Of a stretch of 15,470 nt of DNA, positions 1 to 7,319 are shown piece after piece. The stretch lies in assembly GCA_041583135.1 (NCBI GenBank), contig JBFHGJ010000126.1, forward strand, positions 1-15,470, written 5' to 3'. The notes under the pieces were generated by a model that searched no databases, had not been told where the DNA came from, and was given only the letters and a program-made list of their open reading frames with translations. Source of the stretch: JABSOG01 sp041583135. GTDB taxonomy: Bacteria > Pseudomonadota > Gammaproteobacteria > Enterobacterales > Alteromonadaceae. Both the position numbers and the translations under genes were made by a program. Each line of letters starts with the position of its first letter. The stretch's first letter is position 1.

Positions 1-78
1 TAGTAACGGCATTATCACAACCGGATATCCATGGTTGATCTCTGTGATCAGTATAACTTTACATGGTTGACATCCCTG

Positions 79-106
79 TTGATAGCGCTGCAATTGGGTC
101 TATAAC
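79..106 (+). promoter_or_regulatory. Candidate promoter for the STAS gene (distal)
   Basis: TTGATA (79-84) and TATAAC (101-106) are separated by 16 bases and each matches the sigma-70 consensus at five of six positions. Transcription would start near 113, giving a leader of about 200 bases before the STAS gene. A perfect TTGACA at 67-72 has no good -10 box at the right distance. Assigned by eye only. Confidence 0.4.
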
Positions 107-210
107 TCGCATCGCTAAAGGCTTTACCTGTTTGCTGTAAAGTGGTGTTAACAAAGGTAAATTATGTTTTGTTGAGGATTGCGCCTTTCACTCGCAAAAT
201 TCTCTGATTC

Positions 211-221
211 TGCTATATAGT
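211..221 (+). promoter_or_regulatory. Candidate extended -10 promoter (proximal)
   Basis: TGC followed by TATATA (211-219) fits an extended -10 element, and no good -35 box is visible. It would give a shorter leader of about 90 bases for the STAS gene and is an alternative or second start to the distal promoter. Confidence 0.3.
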
Positions 222-315
222 AGTAAACCAAGTTTCTCTTGTTTAAACGAAGCGATCCACTGAATACATTTGGATGATTTGTTGCTGGAGATAAATTAGC
301 GATTAGGAGAAAGCT

Positions 316-618
316 ATGACAATCAGTGCATCAGGCCCTAATAATGATAATGAGTATGTGATCTCAGTCAGCGGCGATTTTGATTATAATCAGGTTAAAC
401 CGTTTCGTGAGTCTTATGAGGGGATCCCTCAAGCAGCTCAAATCATTGTGGTGGATTTTAGAAAAACGGAATACATGGATAGCTCGGGATTGGGCATGTT
501 GATTAAACTGCGTAAGTATTTTGGCGAGAGCAAAGACATTCGTTTACGTACTGCCAACCCGCAGGTGATGAATATTCTTGAGATCGCCCGATTTGGCGAG
601 CAGTTCAAAATTGAATGA
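316..618 (+). CDS. STAS-domain anti-sigma factor antagonist
   Basis: A 100-residue single-domain cytoplasmic protein of the SpoIIAA/RsbV type. The segment YMDSSGLGML (residues 53-62) is the signature loop in which a serine (S56 or S57) is phosphorylated by a cognate kinase and dephosphorylated by a PP2C phosphatase. Unphosphorylated antagonist normally binds the anti-sigma factor and frees the sigma factor. AGGAG at 305-309, six bases before the ATG, supports the start. The gene faces a receiver-PP2C-HATPase regulator at 703-2361, the enzyme expected to act on it. By family knowledge the pair resembles CrsA/CrsR of Shewanella or HsbA/HsbR of Pseudomonas; that partnership is inferred here from composition and proximity. 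Confidence 0.9.
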   Translation: MTISASGPNNDNEYVISVSGDFDYNQVKPFRESYEGIPQAAQIIVVDFRKTEYMDSSGLGMLIKLRKYFGESKDIRLRTANPQVMNILEIARFGEQFKIE

Positions 619-702
619 TGCTCAAGGTGGGTTGGCCTGTATAGGTCAAATCCGGTGGCTTACTCTATGTCATGTCGATACAGGGCCAATACCGGCCTTG
701 GA

Positions 703-2361
703 CTAGAACACTCGATAGATGATGTCTACTGCCGTGCCGTTATCGCTGTAGTGGACTTCATCACAGATGGTGTTGATAAGCCCCAATCCACGACCAAAAG
801 TATCGTCTTCTTGTGACTTGGTGAGATTGTCCATGTCGAATCCTTCACCACTGTCTTTAAAGGCGATATGTAGTTTGGCGTGGCCGTCTTGCTCTTTGTA
901 GGCAACATGGATCTTAATAAAACCCTCTTTTAGCGCCTGTAGGCGTTTTTCCCTTTCTTCGTAATACAACAAATAACCGTCTTCTTGCCGTTTCAAATCA
1001 CTCGACAGGCGCAAAACGCCGTGTTCAAAGGCGTTGGAAAACAGCTCGGTCAATATGGTATGGAGGTTGTCTTTGTGCGGTGCTACGCACGGCGCGACAC
1101 CAATCATATCGGTGAGAAGGCCAATCGGCGGGCGTCCTTTTAGTGCGTCTGCATCTAAGGTCATGCTCAGTTGCCATGGGATCTTATCTTGAGGTTTGGG
1201 TTGATAGCTCGTGGCCTCTCCTGTCACCGGCTTGCAAGTGATCTCGATTAGGGTAATGTCGTCATCTTGCTTTAAACCGTCACGAAACGCGGTGCTGTCG
1301 TCAATGACCTCTTGAAACAAGTCGTGGCTTTCGCCATCGAAAATGGTCCTTAGTCGAGCATCGCCATAGCGTTTACCTGCGCGATTTTTTGCCTCGGTAA
1401 TGCCATCGGTGTAAAAATACAGTCTGTCACCCAGTTCAAATTGGCGGACGATAACGTCACGCTTAAAGTCATTGTCGGAATAAATACCTAGGGCCATATG
1501 TTGTGAGCGAATGGCTTCTTTGAGATTGCCGGTGGCATCTGTGAGCAGAATATCGGGTAATCCACCACACCAGATGGTGCCTCGTGTGCCGGTGGCATTC
1601 AATTCGAATATGATGGCGGCGGCAAACATTTCTTCGGGCAAAAAGTGATCGAGTATGTTGTTCATCTTGCGGGCGATTTCACTGACTGACTCGCCTGTCG
1701 CCGTCGATTCAAAAAACAGCTGTGATACCGGAAGCGCGCCGATGGCTGCCGGTAGGCCATGGCCGGTAATATCGGCAAGCAACACGTACAAAGAGCCGGC
1801 CGGAGAAATTGAGGTCAGCAAGATATCGCCACAAAAGGTGGCGGCCGAAGAAATAAAACTGCGGGTGTTGGCACAGTCTTTAAGGCTAACGCCCATGGCT
1901 CTTTCAAATACGGTTTTGGCTATCTCATGTTCATGTTCGGTTTGATTGTGCAGGCGGGTCAGCACGTCATTTTGCTTATTGAGTTGCTCGGTGAGTTCCT
2001 TTACCCGGCCGTGAGCGCTGATTTTAGCCCGCAGCACTTGATTGGAAATGGGCTTGTAAAGAAAGTCATCTCCTCCGATAGATAAGCATTTCGAGAGGGT
2101 TTCGTCATCAGACAGGCCGGTCAAAAACAGAATGGGAATATAGGTATCGCCGAGATATTCGCGAATGGTTGAAGTGGCTTCAAATCCGTCCATAACCGGC
2201 ATGAGTACGTCCATTAAGATCAGGTCTGGCGGTGAGTTTTTGACCGCATCGACACCTTCTTGACCATTGCATGCTTCGATAACTTCATGGCCGTCCATCT
2301 CCAGTATAAAGCTCAGCATTTCGCGATTGTCTTCGGTGTCGTCTACAACCAGTATCTTCAC
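703..2361 (-). CDS. Response regulator with PP2C phosphatase and anti-sigma kinase domains (CrsR/HsbR type)
   Basis: This 552-residue protein joins three domains. Residues 1-120 are a receiver with acidic D7/D8, phospho-acceptor D51, T81 and K103. After a probable coiled-coil linker (about 120-150), residues 160-375 are a SpoIIE/PP2C phosphatase with metal-binding GD (178-179), ADITGHG (196-202), YTDGITE (317-323) and DDDIT (366-370). Residues 400-552 are a GHKL ATPase of the anti-sigma kinase kind with N box ELFSNAFEHG (439-448), DSGEGF (503-508) and GRGLGL (523-528). Such proteins can both phosphorylate and dephosphorylate a STAS antagonist, and the ATPase domain can hold a sigma factor, under control of receiver phosphorylation. 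The start is GTG, with a weak GGA six bases upstream; the next residues, KILVVDD, are a typical receiver start. No motif is missing. The likely partner is the STAS protein convergent with it. Confidence 0.93.
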   Translation of the reverse strand: MKILVVDDTEDNREMLSFILEMDGHEVIEACNGQEGVDAVKNSPPDLILMDVLMPVMDGFEATSTIREYLGDTYIPILFLTGLSDDETLSKCLSIGGDDFLYKPISNQVLRAKISAHGRVKELTEQLNKQNDVLTRLHNQTEHEHEIAKTVFERAMGVSLKDCANTRSFISSAATFCGDILLTSISPAGSLYVLLADITGHGLPAAIGALPVSQLFFESTATGESVSEIARKMNNILDHFLPEEMFAAAIIFELNATGTRGTIWCGGLPDILLTDATGNLKEAIRSQHMALGIYSDNDFKRDVIVRQFELGDRLYFYTDGITEAKNRAGKRYGDARLRTIFDGESHDLFQEVIDDSTAFRDGLKQDDDITLIEITCKPVTGEATSYQPKPQDKIPWQLSMTLDADALKGRPPIGLLTDMIGVAPCVAPHKDNLHTILTELFSNAFEHGVLRLSSDLKRQEDGYLLYYEEREKRLQALKEGFIKIHVAYKEQDGHAKLHIAFKDSGEGFDMDNLTKSQEDDTFGRGLGLINTICDEVHYSDNGTAVDIIYRVF

Positions 2362-2397
2362 AGGGCATCCAGTTTCAATTCAACGGTTTAAGTGTTA

Positions 2398-2426
2398 GAT
2401 ATAGCGCACAACCGGGCGAAACACAA
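2398..2426 (-). promoter_or_regulatory. Candidate promoter for the REC-PP2C-HATPase gene
   Basis: On the minus strand TTGTGT (2421-2426) and TATATC (2398-2403) are spaced by 17 bases. The match is moderate: three of six at -35 and four of six at -10. The leader would be about 30 bases. Confidence 0.3.
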
Positions 2427-2595
2427 ACTCATACGCTTTCACTTACAAATTATCATTGATGACAATTTTACTCTGCACCAGTGTTGTAGCATGTTTAGCT
2501 TTGTTATATTTTTCAATAGGTTGAGAGTAAGGTACCATCATGGACAGATGAGTCGAATGTGCACTGACACGCTTTTCACGATGGCTGCCAGCGAG

Positions 2596-2623
2596 TTGAC
2601 AGTCAAAGGGGGAGATTTATTTG
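2596..2623 (+). promoter_or_regulatory. Candidate -35 element for the serine hydrolase gene
   Basis: A perfect TTGACA lies at 2596-2601. The best -10 at a fitting distance is the poor TATTTG at 2618-2623 (spacer 16). This is a weak call that only marks where a promoter may lie. Confidence 0.2.
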
Positions 2624-2693
2624 AGCTATCTCTTTTTAAACAGGTTAAATTAAGTTAGATTCAATGTTTCAAACTCAATAACAGGAAGAAAAA

Positions 2694-4280
2694 ATGGTGA
2701 TCAAGACGTTGTTTAGGCTTTCTCTATTCTGGCTGTTTACTGTCTATAGCACGCAGCTCTTTGCAGTGCCGGATCAGGTTTCGTTGCAGGCAATTGAAGA
2801 CAACGTTGAGCAGGTTCTAAAGACCTTTGATGTGCCTGGTGCAGCAGTGGCCATAGTTAAAGATGGCCAAGTGGTCATGGCCAAAGGTTTTGGGGTGAGA
2901 AACAACAAGCGCAAAGCTCGGGTTGATGAGAACACCTTATTTGGTATCGCCTCCAACACCAAAGCGTTTACGGCAGCGGCGTTGGCCATGTTGGTTGACG
3001 AGGGGAAATTGAGCTGGGACGACAAGGTGGTAAACCTTGTGCCGGGCTTTAAGCTGGCCGACCCTTATGCCACCGCTGAGTTGACTGTGCGCGACATTTT
3101 GTCCCACCGTAGCGGCCTTGGGCTTGGTGCCGGAGACCTGATGATTTGGCCGCCTTCAAAGACCACTAAAGCGCAATTGCTTAATGGCTTGCAACACCTC
3201 AAGCCGGCATCGAGTATTCGTAGCCGTTATGCCTATAACAATCTGATGTATGTTATCGCCGGTGAAGTAGTGGCCAATGTTTCAGGTATGAGCTGGGAAG
3301 CGTTTATTCGCACTCGTATTTTAAAGCCGCTTGGCATGATGGACACCCGGATGAACTTTGCTCGTATCGGCAAAGCCAATAATAATGTGGCAACACCTCA
3401 TGCGCCGGTCAATGGTAAAGTGGTTCCTGTGGGCGGCGACTTTTTGCAAGATTTTTCTTCTGCCGGTTCAATGGTATCGAATGTTAATGACATGAGTCGC
3501 TGGCTACGCTTGCAATTGCGTGGTGGCGTGCTCTCTACTGAAAAAGAGGGCGAAAGCCGACTATTCAGTGCCAAAGCGCAGCAGCAAATGTGGCACCCGC
3601 ACATAATGCGAATGGTCAGTCAGTTTGATAAGGAACATTACAACAGTCACTTTCGCGGTTATGGCTTGGGTTGGGGACTCAACGATCACTTCGGTTACAA
3701 GGTGGTAAGTCATACCGGCGGTATTATGGGCATGGTGTCTAGGGTGGTGTTGGTGCCTGAGCTTCAATTGGGTGTAGTGGTATTGACCAATCAACAGTCT
3801 GGCTCGGCTTTTATGGCCATTACCAATGATATCTTGACTCGTTACATGGGTAAGCCTGAAAAAGACTGGGTATCTATCTATCATGAAAGTGTGCTTAAAG
3901 GTCAGGCCCGAGGTAAAGCCCACATTGAAGATCTGATGAACTCGCGTGATGCTGATTCTAAACCGACTTTGCCATTATCGGCTTACGCTCAGACCTATCA
4001 TGATGCTTGGTATGGTGATATTACGATCAGTGAAAAAGATGGCAAGCTGTATATGGCGTTTTCTAAAACCCCTGAACTGCAAGGTTATCTTGAACACTAT
4101 CAATACGACACCTTTATCGTACGTTGGAAGGTGCGCTCTTTTGATGCTGATGCATTTATTACATTTAGCTTAAACGAGAAAGGCGAAATTGCCCAAGCAG
4201 TGATGAAGGCGGTGTCAGGGGCCACGGACTTTAGCTTTGATTTTCACGACCTTGTGTTAAAACCGACGAAAAATCATTGA
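2694..4280 (+). CDS. Secreted beta-lactamase-family serine hydrolase with C-terminal DUF3471-like domain
   Basis: A 528-residue protein of the class C beta-lactamase / penicillin-binding protein fold. An N-terminal signal peptide (hydrophobic residues 6-23, cleavage probably after A24) sends it across the inner membrane. The catalytic domain (about 30-385) has all three motifs: S87-N-T-K90 with nucleophile S87, Y181-N-N183, and H340-T-G-G343 in the KTG position. Residues about 425-515 look like the DUF3471 beta-domain that often follows this domain in esterases and D-aminopeptidases. Substrate cannot be read from sequence; esterase, peptidase or peptidoglycan-related activity is possible, and clinical beta-lactamase activity is unlikely given the extra domain and the broad family. 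AGGAAG at 2683-2688 supports the ATG. It appears to be a single-gene unit. Confidence 0.9.
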   Translation: MVIKTLFRLSLFWLFTVYSTQLFAVPDQVSLQAIEDNVEQVLKTFDVPGAAVAIVKDGQVVMAKGFGVRNNKRKARVDENTLFGIASNTKAFTAAALAMLVDEGKLSWDDKVVNLVPGFKLADPYATAELTVRDILSHRSGLGLGAGDLMIWPPSKTTKAQLLNGLQHLKPASSIRSRYAYNNLMYVIAGEVVANVSGMSWEAFIRTRILKPLGMMDTRMNFARIGKANNNVATPHAPVNGKVVPVGGDFLQDFSSAGSMVSNVNDMSRWLRLQLRGGVLSTEKEGESRLFSAKAQQQMWHPHIMRMVSQFDKEHYNSHFRGYGLGWGLNDHFGYKVVSHTGGIMGMVSRVVLVPELQLGVVVLTNQQSGSAFMAITNDILTRYMGKPEKDWVSIYHESVLKGQARGKAHIEDLMNSRDADSKPTLPLSAYAQTYHDAWYGDITISEKDGKLYMAFSKTPELQGYLEHYQYDTFIVRWKVRSFDADAFITFSLNEKGEIAQAVMKAVSGATDFSFDFHDLVLKPTKNH

Positions 4281-4319
4281 TAAAACCAAAGTTCGCTTTT
4301 TAGGCTATACTGGTATCAT

Positions 4320-4347
4320 GGGTGAGCAGCTGTGGGGCTGCTTACCC
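4320..4347 (+). other. Strong RNA hairpin without U-tract
   Basis: GGGTGAGCAGC (4320-4330) pairs with GCTGCTTACCC (4337-4347) over 11 base pairs, one of them G-U, around a six-base loop. No run of T follows on either strand, so it is not a standard intrinsic terminator. It starts about nine bases after a TATACT box (4306-4311) and so could form the 5' end of the leader of the gene at 4432. It could instead protect the 3' end of the serine hydrolase mRNA. Confidence 0.5.
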
Positions 4348-4431
4348 AGTTGGCAATAATAAAAATAGGAGGGAAAGACAGCAATTAATCATCACTAGTT
4401 GTGTTGCTATCGATAAATGAGGTTCTAAGTA

Positions 4432-5100
4432 ATGAAGATATCGGATCTTAACGTGGCGACCGTGGTCGGTATTCAGTTGCGCCGCAGCAGTATGCGCAAT
4501 GTCGATCAGGAGTTTTATTATCAATCGTTGGTTACTATGCTCAAACCCTTTAGGGATAAACCGGTGGATACGGTACCCCTGCTGGATATCAATCGGCATA
4601 TCAAATCACTCAACCTGGACCAAACTACCCGAGACTGTTATCTATACGTAGCCCGCTTTTTTGACGATTGGCGTAAAGGCAAAAAGTCAGAACCTTGCAG
4701 TGGGGTTTATATGCAGTGTCCGTATTGCGGTGGCTTGGCGCACTTAAAACATTCCTCTTTGGTCTATGAAGGTCAGGATTTTGGCATGATTTATTTATGC
4801 GACAATTTTCCTCAGGCCTGTGACGCCTATGTTGGGGTGCATCAAGGAGATTATCTACCGCTGGGGCAGCTCTCCAATATGCAATTGCGCAGCTTAAGGC
4901 GCTCGGTGCATCGGCTTATTGACCCGCTATGGCGTGAAAAAGCCTTTTCACGTAATGTCGTGTACGGTTTTTTAGCCGATATGATGGACTTACCCTTAAT
5001 GCAATGCCATGTGTCGTTATTTGATGATGAGGCTTGTAGAAAAGTGCTGGCGCTTAGGTCTAAATTGATGCAGGAGTTTACCAGTCAGTCTGAACATTGA
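4432..5100 (+). CDS. Zinc-finger protein of the DUF3268 type
   Basis: A 222-residue cytoplasmic protein. Residues about 93-200 match the zinc-finger-containing DUF3268 family as I remember it: CPYCGG (about 94-99), then a second pair of cysteines in LCDNFPQACDAYVGVH, then a PLG..SNMQLRSLRRSVH segment and a conserved DPLWRE. The four cysteines of CPYC and C...C probably bind zinc. The roughly 90-residue N-terminal part is not familiar; it holds a helical stretch (residues 19-80) that might be an interaction or DNA-binding domain. The function of the family is unknown. GAGG at 4419-4422 fits the ATG, and an in-frame stop just upstream (4426-4428) excludes a longer start. The 3' end lies three bases from the convergent kinase gene. 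Confidence 0.75.
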   Translation: MKISDLNVATVVGIQLRRSSMRNVDQEFYYQSLVTMLKPFRDKPVDTVPLLDINRHIKSLNLDQTTRDCYLYVARFFDDWRKGKKSEPCSGVYMQCPYCGGLAHLKHSSLVYEGQDFGMIYLCDNFPQACDAYVGVHQGDYLPLGQLSNMQLRSLRRSVHRLIDPLWREKAFSRNVVYGFLADMMDLPLMQCHVSLFDDEACRKVLALRSKLMQEFTSQSEH

Positions 5101-5103
5101 GGT

Positions 5104-6225
5104 TCAGGCTGGTTGCAGCTCAACATAAAAGGTACTGCCAAGCCCGACTTGGCTGGTACAGCCTATTTCGCCCTTCATTGCTGCGGTGAGCCGCCTGGCA
5201 AGTGCCAAGCTCACTCCTGCACCGGAAACCGTTTGTAACTCTGCACCTAAGCGGTTAAACGGCATAAACAGCTTCTCTTGTTGCTCTGGGTCTATACCGC
5301 TACCTGTGTCTGTTACGCTCAAAGTAAACGTGTTGTCTTTACAGCTCGTTTCAATGATCACCGAACCACGGTCCTTGTTGTAGATAATGGCATTGGAGAT
5401 AAGGCTGTAGATCACCACTCTTAACTGAACTTCATCGGCTAGGGCCAATAGTTCTTGCCTTTGATGGATTATATCGATGCTGCGCTTTTGCGCTTCCGGT
5501 TTCAGATGGGCAAGGGCATCTTCAACAATGTCATCGACGCATACCGGCTTAAGCTCAATATCGAGGATGTCGAAATCGGCGGAGGACAGTCTGAGGATTT
5601 TTTCAATCATCTCCATCATGTTCCAACCGGCTTTGACGATGTGTTTAATATAAGACTTTTGCTTTTCGGTGAAGTCTTGGTCCATGCTTTCGAGCAATTG
5701 ACTAAAGCCTAAGATCACATTCATCGGGGTGTTCAGCTCGTGGCTCATTTGCGTCAAGAAGTGAGATTTTGCTTCTTCTGCCTGATATTTTAAGTATTCC
5801 AAGGTGGTGATATATTGGTCTTGCTGGATCAAAAAGTTGCGGCGGTTGACGGCATTTTTCACCGAAAACTTAAGCTGCATTTCGGTGCACATCGGTTTGA
5901 CGATGTAATCGGAAATGTCGTATTGCTCCAGTAGCCTAAAGGAAACATCGACATTTTCTTCGGAAGTTAACACCACCAGCCCGATAAAACGGTTGTCGTC
6001 GCGTATTTTTTTGAGCAATTGCTCGCCATCCATACCCGGCATATACAAATCGACCAGCGCCAGATCGTACTCGTTGTTTGCCAGCTTGGCCAAACCATCG
6101 AGACCGTCTACCGCTTCTTCAATATCATAGCTGTCGTCATCCAGATGGCCCTTGACTAGCATTCTCATCATCGGGTCATCATCAACCAACAGAATTTTAA
6201 CCGCTTCGCCCTGAGTCATTATCAT
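5104..6225 (-). CDS. Hybrid sensor: N-terminal receiver plus histidine kinase
   Basis: A 373-residue cytoplasmic protein with no membrane segment. Residues 9-125 are a receiver with D15-D17, phospho-acceptor D59, T87 and K110. A short coiled coil (about 128-155) leads into a HisKA domain with phospho-acceptor H162 in SHELNTP (161-167). The ATPase domain has N278 (SLISNAIIYNK), DTGSGI (306-311), LFMPFNRLG (319-327) and a G2 box GAGVSL (335-340), in which serine replaces the usual third glycine. The order receiver-then-kinase suggests that the kinase is controlled by phosphorylation from another kinase rather than by a ligand of its own. No clear ribosome binding site precedes the ATG at 6223-6225; M3 (6217-6219) is an alternative. 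It may feed the receiver-PP2C regulator at 703-2361, but nothing in the sequence proves this. Confidence 0.9.
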   Translation of the reverse strand: MIMTQGEAVKILLVDDDPMMRMLVKGHLDDDSYDIEEAVDGLDGLAKLANNEYDLALVDLYMPGMDGEQLLKKIRDDNRFIGLVVLTSEENVDVSFRLLEQYDISDYIVKPMCTEMQLKFSVKNAVNRRNFLIQQDQYITTLEYLKYQAEEAKSHFLTQMSHELNTPMNVILGFSQLLESMDQDFTEKQKSYIKHIVKAGWNMMEMIEKILRLSSADFDILDIELKPVCVDDIVEDALAHLKPEAQKRSIDIIHQRQELLALADEVQLRVVIYSLISNAIIYNKDRGSVIIETSCKDNTFTLSVTDTGSGIDPEQQEKLFMPFNRLGAELQTVSGAGVSLALARRLTAAMKGEIGCTSQVGLGSTFYVELQPA

Positions 6226-6358
6226 TACGCAATATTAGTTTATCATTAATGGAAACCGGCTACCCACTTATCCAACGGCAGTCGAGGCGTTGTCGCTAAG
6301 GTGAGATAAGAATGATCCCACTGAAATTTACCTTAGGTTATTTAATCTTAGGATCAAA

Positions 6359-6387
6359 TTGGGCGTTGGTGAAATTAATCCTATAAT
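6359..6387 (+). promoter_or_regulatory. Promoter of the TraB/GumN gene
   Basis: A perfect TATAAT (6382-6387) stands 17 bases after TTGGGC (6359-6364). Transcription would begin near 6394 and give a leader of about 30 bases before the ATG at 6426. This is the clearest sigma-70 promoter in the window. Confidence 0.55.
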
Positions 6388-6425
6388 AGAAGCCATCATT
6401 TTCGCCTTTAGAGCTGAACCGTTAT

Positions 6426-7319
6426 ATGAGAACCATTCATGCCTTATTGATTTTTATAATTTTATTTTTGCCATTTGAGAGTTTGTCGCAAAGTGTTTCA
6501 AAATCTGTTTCACCTTTGCTGTGGCAGCTGGAGTATGGTGGCAAGACTTCTTATGCTTTTGGTTCGATCCATTTGGCGCAACAGCAAAGTTACCCATTGC
6601 CTAAGGCTGTGATGACAGGCTTTAACCAGTCCGATGCGTTGGTGGTTGAGGTTGATCTTGATAAAGTCACCCCGCAACATATGCAGGCTCTTATTGCCAA
6701 ATACGGCATCGACAGTAAAAGACCGCTGGCCAGCTATTTATCAAAGAAGACCTTAAAAAGGTATAAGGATTTCTGTCAGAATAAACACCTGCCCTGTGAA
6801 CAGTTTCAGGCGTTGAAACCTTGGCTGGTAAGCGTGACCATTACGGCAATGCTCAGTGCCCAAGCAGGGTTTGAACCTCAATATGGCATTGACAAATATT
6901 TCATTGCACAATCCGCCGGACAAAAACCGGTGCTCCCGTTGGAAACGGCAGAGCAGCAGCTTGGTCTGTTTGGTGGTCTTTCGGATGAGGTGCAACTGGA
7001 GATGTTTAAACAAACATTGTCTGATGATGCAACTGAGTTCAAAGCGCTGATTGATGCTTGGCACGTCGGTGACGAAAAGGCGTTGTTGAATTTGTTTAAC
7101 AAAGCCAAAGGGACAGCGATCGAAACGTTGTTTTTTGAGCTACTGTTGTATCGTCGCAATGTGGCTATGAGTGCCAAGCTAGAGGAGTTGCTCAAAAGCG
7201 GGCAGCGCTTATTTGTGGTGATTGGTACCGCTCACCTCATCGGTCATGACAATGTGTTGGCCCTGTTGGCCGCCAAAGGTGTTAAAGTGACTCCGTGGCA
7301 GTATAAAAGCGCCCGCTAA
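6426..7319 (+). CDS. Exported TraB/GumN family protein
   Basis: A 297-residue protein with a signal peptide (residues 1-22, hydrophobic LLIFIILFLPF, cleavage near SLS-QS), so probably periplasmic. It shows the two conserved ends of the TraB/GumN (Tiki-related) fold: FGSIHL (45-50) with the GxxH motif, the acidic strand VVEVDL (73-78), and the C-terminal VVIGTAHLIG (264-273) with a second GxxH motif. In the family these histidines and the glutamate are proposed to form a metalloprotease-like site. The bacterial function is not established; the family is often called a polysaccharide-biosynthesis protein after gumN. The length is typical. No strong ribosome binding site is visible. Its last 38 bases overlap the end of the Nudix gene on the other strand. 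Confidence 0.87.
   Translation: MRTIHALLIFIILFLPFESLSQSVSKSVSPLLWQLEYGGKTSYAFGSIHLAQQQSYPLPKAVMTGFNQSDALVVEVDLDKVTPQHMQALIAKYGIDSKRPLASYLSKKTLKRYKDFCQNKHLPCEQFQALKPWLVSVTITAMLSAQAGFEPQYGIDKYFIAQSAGQKPVLPLETAEQQLGLFGGLSDEVQLEMFKQTLSDDATEFKALIDAWHVGDEKALLNLFNKAKGTAIETLFFELLLYRRNVAMSAKLEELLKSGQRLFVVIGTAHLIGHDNVLALLAAKGVKVTPWQYKSAR

Larger units (their letters stand above)
1..315. other. Non-coding region upstream of the STAS gene
   Basis: I see no convincing gene in these 315 bases. The window opens with two stop codons (TAG TAA), which could be the end of a gene outside the window. The stretch holds two candidate rightward promoters, a short inverted repeat TGATC-N5-GATCA (36-50), a 9-base direct repeat catggttga (30-38 and 62-70), and a segment (122-160) with two mutually exclusive pairings. 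All could belong to a long leader of the gene at 316. Confidence 0.6.
2362..2693. other. Divergent intergenic region
   Basis: These 332 AT-rich bases separate two divergent genes. An open frame at 2392-2658 (+) could encode 88 residues, but it resembles no family I know, lacks a ribosome binding site and overlaps the likely promoter of the regulator on the other strand, so I leave it out. The region probably carries promoters for both flanking genes. Confidence 0.6.

Noticed and set aside
12..20. TTATCACAA as a possible DnaA box
   Set aside because: It departs from TTATNCACA, stands alone, and nothing else in the window suggests a replication origin.
45..61. TGTGA half-site as a CRP site
   Set aside because: The second half does not match TCACA at the needed spacing.
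632..649. Seven-base-pair hairpin between the STAS gene and the convergent regulator
   Set aside because: The stem includes a G-U pair and no T-run follows on either strand, so I do not call it a terminator.
2392..2658. Open frame for an 88-residue protein in the divergent intergenic region
   Set aside because: It has no ribosome binding site, resembles no family I know, and overlaps the likely promoter of the divergent regulator gene. It looks like chance.
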